A stretch of DNA of 64,000 nt, taken from assembly GCF_024637875.1 (NCBI RefSeq), contig NZ_CP102451.1:561001-625000 (forward strand), given 5' to 3'. The first letter of the stretch is position 1. Every line of letters starts with the position of its first letter. Origin of the DNA: Vagococcus luciliae (GTDB lineage Bacteria; Bacillota; Bacilli; Lactobacillales; Vagococcaceae). Made by a program: the position numbers and the translations under genes. Shown here piece by piece: positions 45,581 through 54,685 of this stretch. The notes beneath the pieces are model-generated. The model made no database searches, had not been told where the DNA came from, and saw only the letters and a program-made list of their open reading frames with translations.

Positions 45581-45589
45581 TGCTATAAT
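45581..45589 (+). promoter_or_regulatory. Extended -10 promoter of argS
   Basis: TGC-TATAAT (45581-45589) is an extended -10; the -35 region is weak. The transcript would start near 45596 and carry a leader of about 150 bases. Confidence 0.65.
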
Positions 45590-45679
45590 ATACCGAGTAG
45601 GAATGATGAACACTCGTGATAAAAGTAATACTAATTAAGTAATTGTTGAATAAATAAACTAGTTTATGACTATTTATGT

Positions 45680-45722
45680 CGTCTCCTATTAAGACACTAA
45701 CTTAATAGGATGACGTTTTTTT
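45680..45722 (+). terminator. Leader terminator (possible attenuator) upstream of argS
   Basis: cgtctcctattaag (45680-45693) pairs with cttaataggatgacg (45701-45715), one bulged base, followed by seven T. It lies after the argS promoter and only about 25 bases before the start codon, the place of an attenuator. No T-box sequence is present. Confidence 0.75.
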
Positions 45723-45746
45723 ATTAATATGAGGAGGATTTACTTT

Positions 45747-47441
45747 ATGAATTTTAAAGAAATGATTGCTAATGATGTAACAGCTGCATTAGGTGAGCAA
45801 TTGAACTATGAGGATGTTTTAAATTTAATCGAAAAACCAAAAGTAAGTAGCCATGGGGATTATTCTTTCCCAGTTTTTTCTTTATCTAAAATTCAAAGAA
45901 AAGCACCAAATGTCATTGCAGAAGAATTATCTAAAGAAATTGACACAAAAAATTACGAACAAATTACTCCAATGGGAGGATACATCAACTTCTTCCTTAA
46001 AAAATCAGAAGTGAGTAACGCAGTATTAAATGAAGTGGTATCTGAAAAAAATCATTATGGTGATTCAACTTTTGGTCAAGAGAAAAATGTTGTCATTGAT
46101 ATGTCTTCACCAAATATTGCGAAACCAATGTCAATGGGACATTTACGCTCAACAGTTATTGGCAATTCATTAGCAGAATTAGCTGCTAAAGTGGGATATA
46201 CACCAGTGAAAATTAACCATGTTGGGGACTGGGGGACACAGTTTGGTAAATTAATTGTGGCTTACAAAAAATGGGGAGATGAAGCAAAAGTTAAAGAAAC
46301 CCCAATCAGTGAGTTACTTTCTTTATATGTTCACTTCCATGAAGAAGCTGAAAAATACCCTGAGTTGGATGATGAAGCTCGTGCATGGTTTAAAAAATTA
46401 GAAGATGGCGATACTGAAGCTATCGAATTATGGACATGGTTCCGTGAAGAGTCATTAAAAGAATTCCAAAAAGTATATGATATGCTAGGTATTGAGTTTG
46501 ATTCGTATAATGGTGAAGCATTCTATAACGATAAAATGCAACCTGTGATTGATAATTTACTTGAGAAAGAATTATTAGTTTCAGATGATGGAGCAGATAT
46601 TGTTAACCTTGAAAAATATGATTTAAATCCAGCATTGATTAGAAAATCAGATGGCGCAACACTTTATATTACACGTGATTTAGCAGCAGCTATGTATCGT
46701 AAAGAAAATTATGATTTTGACGAATCAATCTATGTTGTAGGAAATGAGCAATCTATTCACTTTAAACAATTAAAAGCTGTTTTAAAAGAAATGGGTTATG
46801 AGTGGTCAGATGATATCAAACATATTCCATTTGGCTTGATTACATCAAATGGTAAAAAATTATCAACACGTAAGGGAAATGTTATTCTTTTAGAAGAAGT
46901 ATTGAATGAAGCGATTAACGCGACACAAAATATTATCAATGAAAAGAATCCTACATTAGAAAACAAAGAAGAAGTGGCACATCAAGTAGGTGTAGGAGCG
47001 GTAATATTCCATGATCTTAAAAATGACCGTCTAAATAATTTTGACTTCCACTTAGACCATATCATCCAATTTGAAGGAGAAACAGGTCCTTATGTCCAAT
47101 ACACTCGTTCAAGATGTGAAAGTATTTTAAGAAAAGCAAACTGGAATGCTCCAACCAGTGAAGTAAATTACTCTCTATCAGATGATGAATCATGGGAAGT
47201 CGTGAAAGCTTTATATAATTTCCCAGCTAAAGTTCAAGAAGCTTATAAAAAGTATGAACCATCTGTTGTGGCTAAGTATCTAATTGATTTAGCTCAAAAA
47301 TTTAATAAATATTATTCTAAAACTAAAATTTTAGAGGATAATAATGAAAAAGAAGCGAGATTGGCATTAGTGTACTCAGTTTCTGTCGTGATAAAAGAAG
47401 GATTGCGTTTACTAGGAATTCAATCACCAGATAATATGTAA
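45747..47441 (+). CDS. argS: Arginyl-tRNA synthetase
   Basis: A 564-residue class I synthetase that charges tRNA-Arg. The HIGH-type motif is MGHLRST in SPNIAKPMSMGHLRS, and the KMSK-type loop is KLSTRKGN. The N-terminal additional domain (about 1-110) and the C-terminal anticodon-binding helical domain (DALRRL-like, ending GLRLLGIQSPDNM) are complete. The ATG at 45747 follows gaggagg at nine bases; the upstream ATG in the longer frame overlaps that site. Confidence 0.97.
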   Translation: MNFKEMIANDVTAALGEQLNYEDVLNLIEKPKVSSHGDYSFPVFSLSKIQRKAPNVIAEELSKEIDTKNYEQITPMGGYINFFLKKSEVSNAVLNEVVSEKNHYGDSTFGQEKNVVIDMSSPNIAKPMSMGHLRSTVIGNSLAELAAKVGYTPVKINHVGDWGTQFGKLIVAYKKWGDEAKVKETPISELLSLYVHFHEEAEKYPELDDEARAWFKKLEDGDTEAIELWTWFREESLKEFQKVYDMLGIEFDSYNGEAFYNDKMQPVIDNLLEKELLVSDDGADIVNLEKYDLNPALIRKSDGATLYITRDLAAAMYRKENYDFDESIYVVGNEQSIHFKQLKAVLKEMGYEWSDDIKHIPFGLITSNGKKLSTRKGNVILLEEVLNEAINATQNIINEKNPTLENKEEVAHQVGVGAVIFHDLKNDRLNNFDFHLDHIIQFEGETGPYVQYTRSRCESILRKANWNAPTSEVNYSLSDDESWEVVKALYNFPAKVQEAYKKYEPSVVAKYLIDLAQKFNKYYSKTKILEDNNEKEARLALVYSVSVVIKEGLRLLGIQSPDNM

Positions 47442-47443
47442 TC

Positions 47444-47470
47444 AAGAAGAGGGAAACCTCTTCTTTTTTT
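47444..47470 (+). terminator. Terminator after argS
   Basis: agaagagg and cctcttct pair around a gaaa tetraloop (47445-47464), followed by seven T. Confidence 0.93.
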
Positions 47471-47479
47471 ATGTAAAAA

Positions 47480-47521
47480 TGACTGTTTATGATTGATTTT
47501 GACTGTTTGTGATTGTATAAT
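47480..47521 (+). promoter_or_regulatory. fru operon promoter with tandem FruR operators
   Basis: Two 16-base direct repeats TGACTGTTT(A/G)TGATTG (47480-47495 and 47500-47515) are spaced exactly 20 bp. They overlap a promoter with -35 TTGATT (47493-47498), a 17-base spacer and -10 TATAAT (47516-47521). Direct repeats over the promoter are typical of DeoR-family repressors such as FruR. Confidence 0.85.
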
Positions 47522-47541
47522 ACAGGTATGGAGTGAGAGTT

Positions 47542-48294
47542 ATGTTGACTGAAGAAAGACAAGCAAAAATTTTAGATGAATTAAAATCAAAAAAAGTCAT
47601 AAAAGTTCGAGAATTAATTGAAGAACTTGGAGTGTCTGAATCCACAATTCGTCGAGATTTACAAGAATTAGAAGCAGAAGGTTGGTTGGTTCGTATTCAT
47701 GGTGGTGCTAAATTGACATTTCGTTTAGAACCAGAGTTAACGATGAAAGAAAAATCGTCCAAAAGCGTTCATAAGAAGCAAGAAATTGTTCAATTGGCTG
47801 CTTCTTTAGTGAAAGAAGGGGATATGATTTATGTTGATGCTGGGACAACAACGCTAGAATTATTGCCGCTTATAAAAGAAAAGAACATCACAGTCGTTAC
47901 TAATTCTGTCCATCATGCTTTTATGGCTACAGATTTAGGAATTGACACTATTATGATAGGTGGTAGGGTGAGACCAAATACGAAAGCCTCAGTAAGTCAA
48001 CTTGGTGGCGAACAGTTAACACGGTATTTTTTTGATAAGGCTTTCATGGGAGCGAATGGTGTTCATCCGATTTATGGACTAACTACAGCAGATCCTGAGG
48101 AAGCCATGATGAAACGAACGGCGATTCATCAAGCACAACAAGTTTATTTTTTAGTAGATGATACAAAATTTGATAAGTTGAATTTTTCTCAAATTGAATC
48201 AATCGATACTGGAATTATTTTGACAAATCAGTTAACAGAGAAACAGCGCTCGCAGTATCAAGGGGTTGCAACTATAAAGGAGGTAACAAAATGA
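47542..48294 (+). CDS. fruR: FruR, DeoR-family repressor of the fructose operon
   Basis: A 250-residue DeoR protein: helix-turn-helix VRELIEELGVSESTIRRDLQELE (about 19-45) and a sugar-phosphate-binding C-terminal domain (YVDAGTTTLELLP, FMGANGVHPIYGLTTADPEEA). In this family fructose 1-phosphate relieves repression. The ATG at 47542 follows ggagtga; the GTG at 47533 overlaps it. The stop overlaps the start of fruK (ATGA), and it autoregulates through the repeats just upstream. Confidence 0.95.
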   Translation: MLTEERQAKILDELKSKKVIKVRELIEELGVSESTIRRDLQELEAEGWLVRIHGGAKLTFRLEPELTMKEKSSKSVHKKQEIVQLAASLVKEGDMIYVDAGTTTLELLPLIKEKNITVVTNSVHHAFMATDLGIDTIMIGGRVRPNTKASVSQLGGEQLTRYFFDKAFMGANGVHPIYGLTTADPEEAMMKRTAIHQAQQVYFLVDDTKFDKLNFSQIESIDTGIILTNQLTEKQRSQYQGVATIKEVTK

Positions 48295-49211
48295 TTTATG
48301 CATTAACATTAAATCCAGCAATTGATTATGTCATCAATGTACCTGGATTTGAAGAAGGTAAGTTAAATAAGACGAAGAAAGAGTACAAATTTCCAGGAGG
48401 TAAAGGAATTAATGTCTCAAGAGTATTGGCTCAATTAGGTGTCCAATCTCAAAATCTTGGTTTTATTGGCGGTTTTACGGGGAAATTTATTGAAGAACAA
48501 TTAATCAATCATGGTCTTCAAAATAATTTTGTTCATGTGTCAGGTGATACACGTATTAATATCAAACTAAAAGGTGAAGAAGAAACAGAAATTAATGGAT
48601 TAGGCCCTTCTATTAAGCAAGAAGATTTAGATGACTTAAATGTCCAAATTAGTAGCTTGACACCAGAAGACTGGTTGATTTTATCGGGAAGTCTACCAAT
48701 GGGGGTACCAAAAGATATCTATGTGACATTATCTAAAATGGCACATGAACAACAAGTTCCTTTTGTAGTAGATATTAGTGATGATAGTCTGTTTGATGTT
48801 TTGAAATATCGACCATCATTAATTAAACCAAATGAACATGAATTAGCAGATTTATACAATGTTGAATTTAAAACATTTGAAGAGATGTTACCTTATGGTG
48901 AAAAGTTAGTTCAACAAGGTGCTAGAAATGTGATTATTTCAATGGGAGCAAACGGTGCTGTTTTATTTAATGAAACAGGTATCTATCGTGCTAAAGGCTT
49001 AACAGGAACACTAGTTAATTCTGTTGGATCAGGTGATTCTGTTGTGGCAGGTTTTGTTAGTCAATTAAGTCAAGGCAAAGATGCTGTGACAGCTTTTAAA
49101 ACAGGAATTGCTTGTGGAAGTGCAACAGCATTTAGTGCCGATTTAGCGACATCGGAAGAAATTAACCAACAATTATCACGCGTTGAGATTGATGTATTAA
49201 AAGAATACTAG
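48291..49211 (+). CDS. fruK: 1-phosphofructokinase
   Basis: A 306-residue PfkB-family kinase that makes fructose 1,6-bisphosphate from fructose 1-phosphate. The N-terminal signature TLNPAIDYVINV and FPGGKGINVSRVL, and the C-terminal GSGDSVVAGF with the catalytic Asp, are intact. It overlaps fruR by four bases and precedes fruA by 11, in the standard fruRKA operon. Confidence 0.96.
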   Translation: MIYALTLNPAIDYVINVPGFEEGKLNKTKKEYKFPGGKGINVSRVLAQLGVQSQNLGFIGGFTGKFIEEQLINHGLQNNFVHVSGDTRINIKLKGEEETEINGLGPSIKQEDLDDLNVQISSLTPEDWLILSGSLPMGVPKDIYVTLSKMAHEQQVPFVVDISDDSLFDVLKYRPSLIKPNEHELADLYNVEFKTFEEMLPYGEKLVQQGARNVIISMGANGAVLFNETGIYRAKGLTGTLVNSVGSGDSVVAGFVSQLSQGKDAVTAFKTGIACGSATAFSADLATSEEINQQLSRVEIDVLKEY

Positions 49212-49222
49212 GGGGAAATAAA

Positions 49223-51169
49223 ATGAAAATTAATGACTTATTAGTTAAAGATTGCATGATCTTAGACTTAAAAGCCACTGATAAAAAAAGTGCCATTACA
49301 GAAATGGTAAACAAACTATATGACACAGGACGCATTGACAACAAAGAAGTATTTGAAGAAGGAATCTTAGCTAGAGAAGCTCAAACAACAACTGGTTTGG
49401 GTGATGGGATTGCCATGCCTCATGCTAAAAACAAAGCGGTTGTTAAACCGACTGTTTTATTTGCTAGAAGTAAAGAAGGATTAGATTATGAAGCATTAGA
49501 CGGGCAACCAACTTATTTATTCTTCATGATTGCTGCTCCAGAAGGTGCAAATGATACTCATTTACAAGCGTTAGCTAGCCTGTCTCGCTTATTACTCAAT
49601 CCCGGAATGATTGCTGATTTGAAAGAAGCCAATACGCCTGATGAGGTATTATCCATTATTGATAAGGCTGAGAAAAAGTTAGATGAAGATGAAAAAGAAG
49701 TCGTGGAAGAAGTTGAAGATGCACCATTTGTTGTGGCAGTTACAGCTTGTCCAACAGGTATTGCTCATACTTACATGGCTGAGGATGCATTGAAGAACAA
49801 AGCCAAAGAAATGGGTATTAACATTAAAGTTGAAACAAACGGTTCTGAAGGGGTTAAACATAAATTAACTGATGAGGAAATTGCTCGAGCAGCAGGAGTT
49901 ATTGTCGCAGCTGACAAAAATGTTGAAATGGCACGTTTTGATGGTAAAAAATTAGTCAATCGTCCAGTAAGTGATGGCATTAAGAAAACAGAAGAATTAC
50001 TTCGCTTAGCAACAGATGGTAGTGCGTCTGTTTATCATCATTCATCAAATGGTAATGAGTCAGAAAGCGAAGAAACAAGTTCTGGATCAGTTGGGGCTAA
50101 AATTTATAAAGACTTAATGAATGGTGTTAGTCATATGTTACCGTTTGTTATCGGTGGTGGTATTGCAATTGCCCTAGCATTCTTAATTGACCAAATGCTA
50201 GGTGTACCACAAGATCAATTAAGTCAATTAGGAACGTATCATCCAATTGCCGCTTACTTTAAAACAATTGGAGATACAGCCTTTGGGTTTATGTTACCAG
50301 TTTTAGCTGGATTTATTGCGTCAAGTATTGCTGATCGACCAGGTTTGGTTGTTGGGTTTGCTGCTGGTGCAATGTCAGCAAGTGGGGTTGCTTTTGGCCA
50401 ATTAACGGATACTGTTCCTTCAGGATTCTTAGGAGCATTAGTTGGTGGTTTCCTTGCTGGTTATGTGATTGTCTTTTTGAAATTTATTCTTAAGGGATTA
50501 CCAAAGGCTTTAGATGGAATTAAATCTATTTTATTCTATCCAGTATTTGGTCTGTTGATTACCGGATTCTTAATGCTATTTATTAATATTCCGATGTCAG
50601 CGATTAACAACGGTTTGAACAATTTCTTAGCTAACCTTTCAGGTGGAAATGCGGCGTTATTAGGTGCGTTACTTGCAAGTATGATGGTTATTGATATGGG
50701 TGGACCAATCAATAAAGCCGCTTACTTATTTGGTACAGGAACACTTGCAGCAACTGTTGAAAGTGGTGGTAGTGTGGTTATGGCATCCGTTATGGCGGGT
50801 GGTATGGTTCCACCGTTAGCAATCTTTATTGCAATTATGTTATTTAAAAATCAATTTACTAAAAAGGAACAAGAATCAGCTCTACCAAACTTAATTATGG
50901 GATTCTCGTTTATTACTGAAGGAGCGATTCCTTTTGCCGCATCAGATCCGTTACGTATGATTCCAAGTTTTATTGTGGGAGCGGCTGTAACTGGTGGCTT
51001 AGTTGGAGCATTAGGAATTAAATTAATGGCTCCTCATGGTGGTATCTTTGTTATTGCGTTAGTAAGTAATCCATTGATGTACCTATTATTCATTATTTTA
51101 GGAGCATTCATTAGTGCCATTGTTCTTGGAACGTTACTTAAAAGAAAACAAGCGAAAGCAAAAGCTTAA
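49223..51169 (+). CDS. fruA: PTS fructose-specific EIIABC
   Basis: A 648-residue fused permease. EIIA (1-145) has phospho-His67 in IAMPHAKN; EIIB (about 168-265) has phospho-Cys176 in VTACPTGIAHTYMAEDAL; EIIC (about 290-640) is the membrane channel with GGPINKAAYLFG and FITEGAIPFAASDP. It imports fructose as fructose 1-phosphate, the substrate of FruK and inducer of FruR. An acidic linker (DEDEKEVVEEVEDA) joins A and B. Confidence 0.97.
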   Translation: MKINDLLVKDCMILDLKATDKKSAITEMVNKLYDTGRIDNKEVFEEGILAREAQTTTGLGDGIAMPHAKNKAVVKPTVLFARSKEGLDYEALDGQPTYLFFMIAAPEGANDTHLQALASLSRLLLNPGMIADLKEANTPDEVLSIIDKAEKKLDEDEKEVVEEVEDAPFVVAVTACPTGIAHTYMAEDALKNKAKEMGINIKVETNGSEGVKHKLTDEEIARAAGVIVAADKNVEMARFDGKKLVNRPVSDGIKKTEELLRLATDGSASVYHHSSNGNESESEETSSGSVGAKIYKDLMNGVSHMLPFVIGGGIAIALAFLIDQMLGVPQDQLSQLGTYHPIAAYFKTIGDTAFGFMLPVLAGFIASSIADRPGLVVGFAAGAMSASGVAFGQLTDTVPSGFLGALVGGFLAGYVIVFLKFILKGLPKALDGIKSILFYPVFGLLITGFLMLFINIPMSAINNGLNNFLANLSGGNAALLGALLASMMVIDMGGPINKAAYLFGTGTLAATVESGGSVVMASVMAGGMVPPLAIFIAIMLFKNQFTKKEQESALPNLIMGFSFITEGAIPFAASDPLRMIPSFIVGAAVTGGLVGALGIKLMAPHGGIFVIALVSNPLMYLLFIILGAFISAIVLGTLLKRKQAKAKA

Positions 51170-51180
51170 TTAATCATTTA

Positions 51181-51223
51181 AAAGTCAGTCGTTTATGTTA
51201 AACCTAAACGACTGACTTTTTTT
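51181..51223 (+). terminator. Terminator of the fru operon
   Basis: A perfect 15-bp stem (51181-51195 with 51205-51219, core gtcagtcgttt) is followed by T residues. Confidence 0.95.
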
Positions 51224-51308
51224 GGTAGGATAAACAAAAAATTATGGTTTGAAAACATGGAATGATATAATATTCACTAGAAAAGACAAAGGGAAAAGGT
51301 CAAAGACA

Positions 51309-53591
51309 ATGAAAAGTTTACAAACACATTTAACAGATGAAAGAATCCAATCCGTTCTTTCTGGATTTAAAATAGGATTAGAAAAAGAAAGTCAACGTGT
51401 CACATCTGACGGTCAATTAGCAACAACGGACCATCCAACTTCTTTAGGTAGTCGTAGTTTTCATCCATATATTCAAACAGATTTTAGCGAGACCCAAACA
51501 GAACTGATTACAGAAGTTTTTGATACGGATAAAGGCGCTATCGAGCAGTTAGAGGCTTTGCATGACGTGATAGTGCGTTCAATGGAAAATGACGAAAGAT
51601 TGTGGCCTATTAGTATGCCACCTGATTTACCTGAAGATGATCGTGATATTAAAATTGCAAAATTAGAAAATCAAGGAGATATTAACTATCGTCGTTATCT
51701 AGCAAAAGTGTATGGTAAAAGAAAACAAATGGTAAGTGGTATCCATTATAATTTTGAATTTTCTCATGATTTATTATTGAATTTATTTCAAATCCAAAAT
51801 GAATATAATGATTTTACGTCATTTAGAACGGACGTTTATTTAAAAGTATCACGTCAGTATTTACGTTATCGCTGGTTAATTACGTATTTATTTGGAGCTA
51901 GTCCATTTGCCGATAAAGGGTATTTCATGGACCAAGAGCCAGAACAGCCTGTAAGAAGTATCCGAAATAGTGAATATGGTTATACCAATCGTCCGGAGAT
52001 TCAGGTCTCTTATCAAACAATTAAACAATATGTTTCGGATTTGGAAAAATTGGTAGATGATGGTGAATTAATTGAAACGAAAGAATTCTATTCTTCTGTT
52101 CGTTTACGTGGTAGTGATAATGTAGAAGAATTATTGACACACGGTGTAAGCTACATTGAGGTTCGTAATATTGACTTAGATCCATTTGAACGTATAGGGA
52201 TAGCTGAAAATACGTTACGATTTTTACATTTATTTTTATTAACGCTATTATTTCTAGATGAAGAATCAGATGATGCTAAACTGATGTTAGATTTAGGAAC
52301 AGATTATAATAACAAGGTATCTTTAGAACATCCGCTAGAAAATACCACACTACAAAAAGAAGGCGAGTGGCTATTAGAAAGAATGATTCAATTAAATAGC
52401 CAATTAACGGCACCTTTTGATTGTACTGATTTACTAGATGAGGTAAAAAAAATGTTGGTAAATCCTAGTAAGACATTAGCAGGGCGAATGCTAGAGCTTA
52501 TGCTTGAAAAAGATTGGACTAACGAAGAATTTGGACGTTATTTTGCAAATCTTTATTATGACCAAGCCTTTGCAAAACCGTATCAATTAGCAGGTTATCG
52601 AGATATGGAGTTATCAACTCAAATTTTTATGTTTGATGCGATACAAAAAGGGGTCAAAGTGGAAGTGTTGGATCGGGTAGATCAATTTTTATGTTTATCA
52701 TTTGATGGTCAAGTTGAATATGTTAAAAATGCTAATATGACGAGTCGAGATTCTTATGTTGTACCACTTATGATGGAAAATAAAACAGTCACAAAAAAAG
52801 TTCTAGCTAAAGCTGGCTATCATGTACCTGGAGGAAAAGAATTTTCAACAGTGGCTGAAGCCTTAATCTCTTACCCTATTTTTAAAGACAGTCCTATTGT
52901 TGTGAAACCTAAGTCAACTAATTATGGATTGGGTATTTCTATTTTTAAAGAAGGGGCAACAAAAGAAGATTATGATGAAGCGGTTCGGATTGCCTTTAGT
53001 GAAGATGATAGTATTTTAGTGGAAGAATTTCTTCCCGGAACAGAGTATCGTTTTTTTGTACTAGATGGAAAGACAAGAGCCGTTATGTTACGAACACCGG
53101 CCAATGTATTAGGTGATGGTAGACAGACGGTCGCTGAGCTAGTAGCAGAAAAAAATAAAGATAGTTTACGTGGTACACACCACCGAGCACCTTTAGAAAA
53201 AATACAGCTAGGTGATATTGAACAATTGATGTTAAAAGAACAAGGATTAAGACCAACAAGTATCCCTAACAAGAATCAGCGTGTGTATCTTCGTGAAAAT
53301 TCAAATGTTAGTACAGGTGGCGATTCCCTAGATGTGACAGAAGAGATGAATGATAGTTATAAACACATAGCTGAATCTGCAGTTGAAGCGTTAGGGGCCA
53401 AAATTTGTGGTATTGATTTAATTATTCCAGATAGCACCATTCGTGGCAATAAACAAGATGCTCAAACATATGGTATCATTGAGGCTAATTTTAACCCAGC
53501 AATGCACATGCATATCTATCCTTATGCTGGTGTAGGACAACGATTGACAATGGATGTCTTACGGCTCTTATATCCACAGTTGAATAACTAA
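51309..53591 (+). CDS. gshF: Bifunctional glutamate-cysteine ligase/glutathione synthetase (GshF)
   Basis: A 760-residue fusion. Residues 1 to about 470 are the gamma-glutamylcysteine ligase part (GFKIGLEKESQRV, FHPYIQTDFSETQTELIT, SGIHYNFEFS). Residues about 490-760 are an ATP-grasp domain (PIVVKPKSTNYGLGISIF, ILVEEFLPGTEYRFFVLDG, IEANFNPAMHMHIYPYAG). It makes glutathione in two ATP-dependent steps in one protein, as in enterococci, listeria and some streptococci. ATG 51309 gives the family start; the longer frame adds 20 basic residues. The ribosome site (aaaagg) is weak. Confidence 0.96.
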   Translation: MKSLQTHLTDERIQSVLSGFKIGLEKESQRVTSDGQLATTDHPTSLGSRSFHPYIQTDFSETQTELITEVFDTDKGAIEQLEALHDVIVRSMENDERLWPISMPPDLPEDDRDIKIAKLENQGDINYRRYLAKVYGKRKQMVSGIHYNFEFSHDLLLNLFQIQNEYNDFTSFRTDVYLKVSRQYLRYRWLITYLFGASPFADKGYFMDQEPEQPVRSIRNSEYGYTNRPEIQVSYQTIKQYVSDLEKLVDDGELIETKEFYSSVRLRGSDNVEELLTHGVSYIEVRNIDLDPFERIGIAENTLRFLHLFLLTLLFLDEESDDAKLMLDLGTDYNNKVSLEHPLENTTLQKEGEWLLERMIQLNSQLTAPFDCTDLLDEVKKMLVNPSKTLAGRMLELMLEKDWTNEEFGRYFANLYYDQAFAKPYQLAGYRDMELSTQIFMFDAIQKGVKVEVLDRVDQFLCLSFDGQVEYVKNANMTSRDSYVVPLMMENKTVTKKVLAKAGYHVPGGKEFSTVAEALISYPIFKDSPIVVKPKSTNYGLGISIFKEGATKEDYDEAVRIAFSEDDSILVEEFLPGTEYRFFVLDGKTRAVMLRTPANVLGDGRQTVAELVAEKNKDSLRGTHHRAPLEKIQLGDIEQLMLKEQGLRPTSIPNKNQRVYLRENSNVSTGGDSLDVTEEMNDSYKHIAESAVEALGAKICGIDLIIPDSTIRGNKQDAQTYGIIEANFNPAMHMHIYPYAGVGQRLTMDVLRLLYPQLNN

Positions 53592-53599
53592 CTATCTTA

Positions 53600-53643
53600 A
53601 AGTAAATAATCTAGAAAAATATTCTAGACTATTTACTTTTTTT
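53600..53643 (+). terminator. Terminator after gshF
   Basis: A long stem (aaagtaaata with tctagaa against ttctaga with tatttacttt, one bulge) is followed by T residues. Confidence 0.9.
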
Positions 53644-53754
53644 ATATTGATAACGAGCATGAATTATTCTATTTTTGCAAATCAGTGATTGAATATGGCA
53701 ATGAAAAGTTATAAAATAGTACAATAAATGAAAAATGAACAAGGAGAGATAAAC

Positions 53755-54597
53755 ATGAAGAAAATTGCTTTTTTTGATATAGATGGCACTCTTTGTGATA
53801 GTAGTGGTCAAGTGTTAGCTTCAAGTAAAGAAAGTATTCGAGCATTTAGAGATAAAGGAAATTTGACTTGTATTTGTACGGGACGCTCGAAACCAGAAAT
53901 TCTAGATAGTATCTTAGAAGTTGGGTTTGACGGTATTATTGGTGCAGGTGGGGGCTACATTGTGATAAACGATGAAGTTGTTAAACATCAAACAATGGAT
54001 GAAAAAATTGTTAACGCTATTTTAACTTATTTTAAAGAAAATGACATCGGGTATTATTTAGAAACAAATGATGGATTATTTGGTAGTGACAATTGTGTTC
54101 AGAAAATCAGAGAAGAAATGAAAACAATTTCTAAAAATACGGGTGAGCCATTTGATGATTTAGTCAATAAAATGGCTTGGTTTGAAGACGTATTGAAATC
54201 ACATAAACATGATGAGGTTGACTATAAAACAGTCAATAAAATATCATTTATCAACAATACAGTCTCTTTTTCTGATATTGCTGAAAAATTTGGAGACAAA
54301 TGTTACCTATATCATTCAACTGTCGAATTATTTGGTCCACAAAGTGGAGAAATTGCGGTAAAAGGTGTTGATAAGAAAAATGCTATTGAGTTTGTATTAG
54401 AAAAATTAGGTATGATAAAAGAACAAACGATCGCGTTTGGTGATGGGGACAATGATATTGTTATGTTTGAAGCAGTAGATTATGGGATAGCTATGGATAA
54501 TGCTACAGATAATTTGAAAAAAATAGCTTCAGAAATCACTGATAGAGCAGACGATGATGGTATTGCTAATAGTTTAAAGAGAAATGGTTGGATATAA
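53755..54597 (+). CDS. Cof-type HAD-superfamily phosphatase
   Basis: A 280-residue HAD phosphatase of subclass IIB. Motif I is FFDIDGTL (nucleophile Asp8 and acid Asp10), motif II CTGRS, motif III includes KGVDKKNAIEF, and motif IV GDGDNDIVMFE. The cap lies between about 85 and 190. Such enzymes dephosphorylate sugar phosphates, flavin or pyridoxal phosphates with broad specificity, so no substrate is given. The start has aaggaga; the longer frame adds nine residues containing that site. Confidence 0.92.
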   Translation: MKKIAFFDIDGTLCDSSGQVLASSKESIRAFRDKGNLTCICTGRSKPEILDSILEVGFDGIIGAGGGYIVINDEVVKHQTMDEKIVNAILTYFKENDIGYYLETNDGLFGSDNCVQKIREEMKTISKNTGEPFDDLVNKMAWFEDVLKSHKHDEVDYKTVNKISFINNTVSFSDIAEKFGDKCYLYHSTVELFGPQSGEIAVKGVDKKNAIEFVLEKLGMIKEQTIAFGDGDNDIVMFEAVDYGIAMDNATDNLKKIASEITDRADDDGIANSLKRNGWI

Positions 54598-54605
54598 ATA
54601 ACATT

Positions 54606-54640
54606 AAAGAAAAAAGCTGATATCAGTTTTTTTCTTTTTT
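54606..54640 (+). terminator. Terminator after the HAD phosphatase
   Basis: aaagaaaaaagctga (54606-54620) is complementary, with one G-U pair, to 54623-54637 and ends in T residues; the innermost pairs must open for the loop. Confidence 0.8.
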
Positions 54641-54685
54641 ATTTGCTACACTGTAAGTAATCATCCTAAAATAAGGAGAATGAGA

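Noticed and set aside
45596-45746. T-box riboswitch for argS
   Set aside because: The leader ends in a terminator, but the conserved T-box sequence and Stem I elements are not found.
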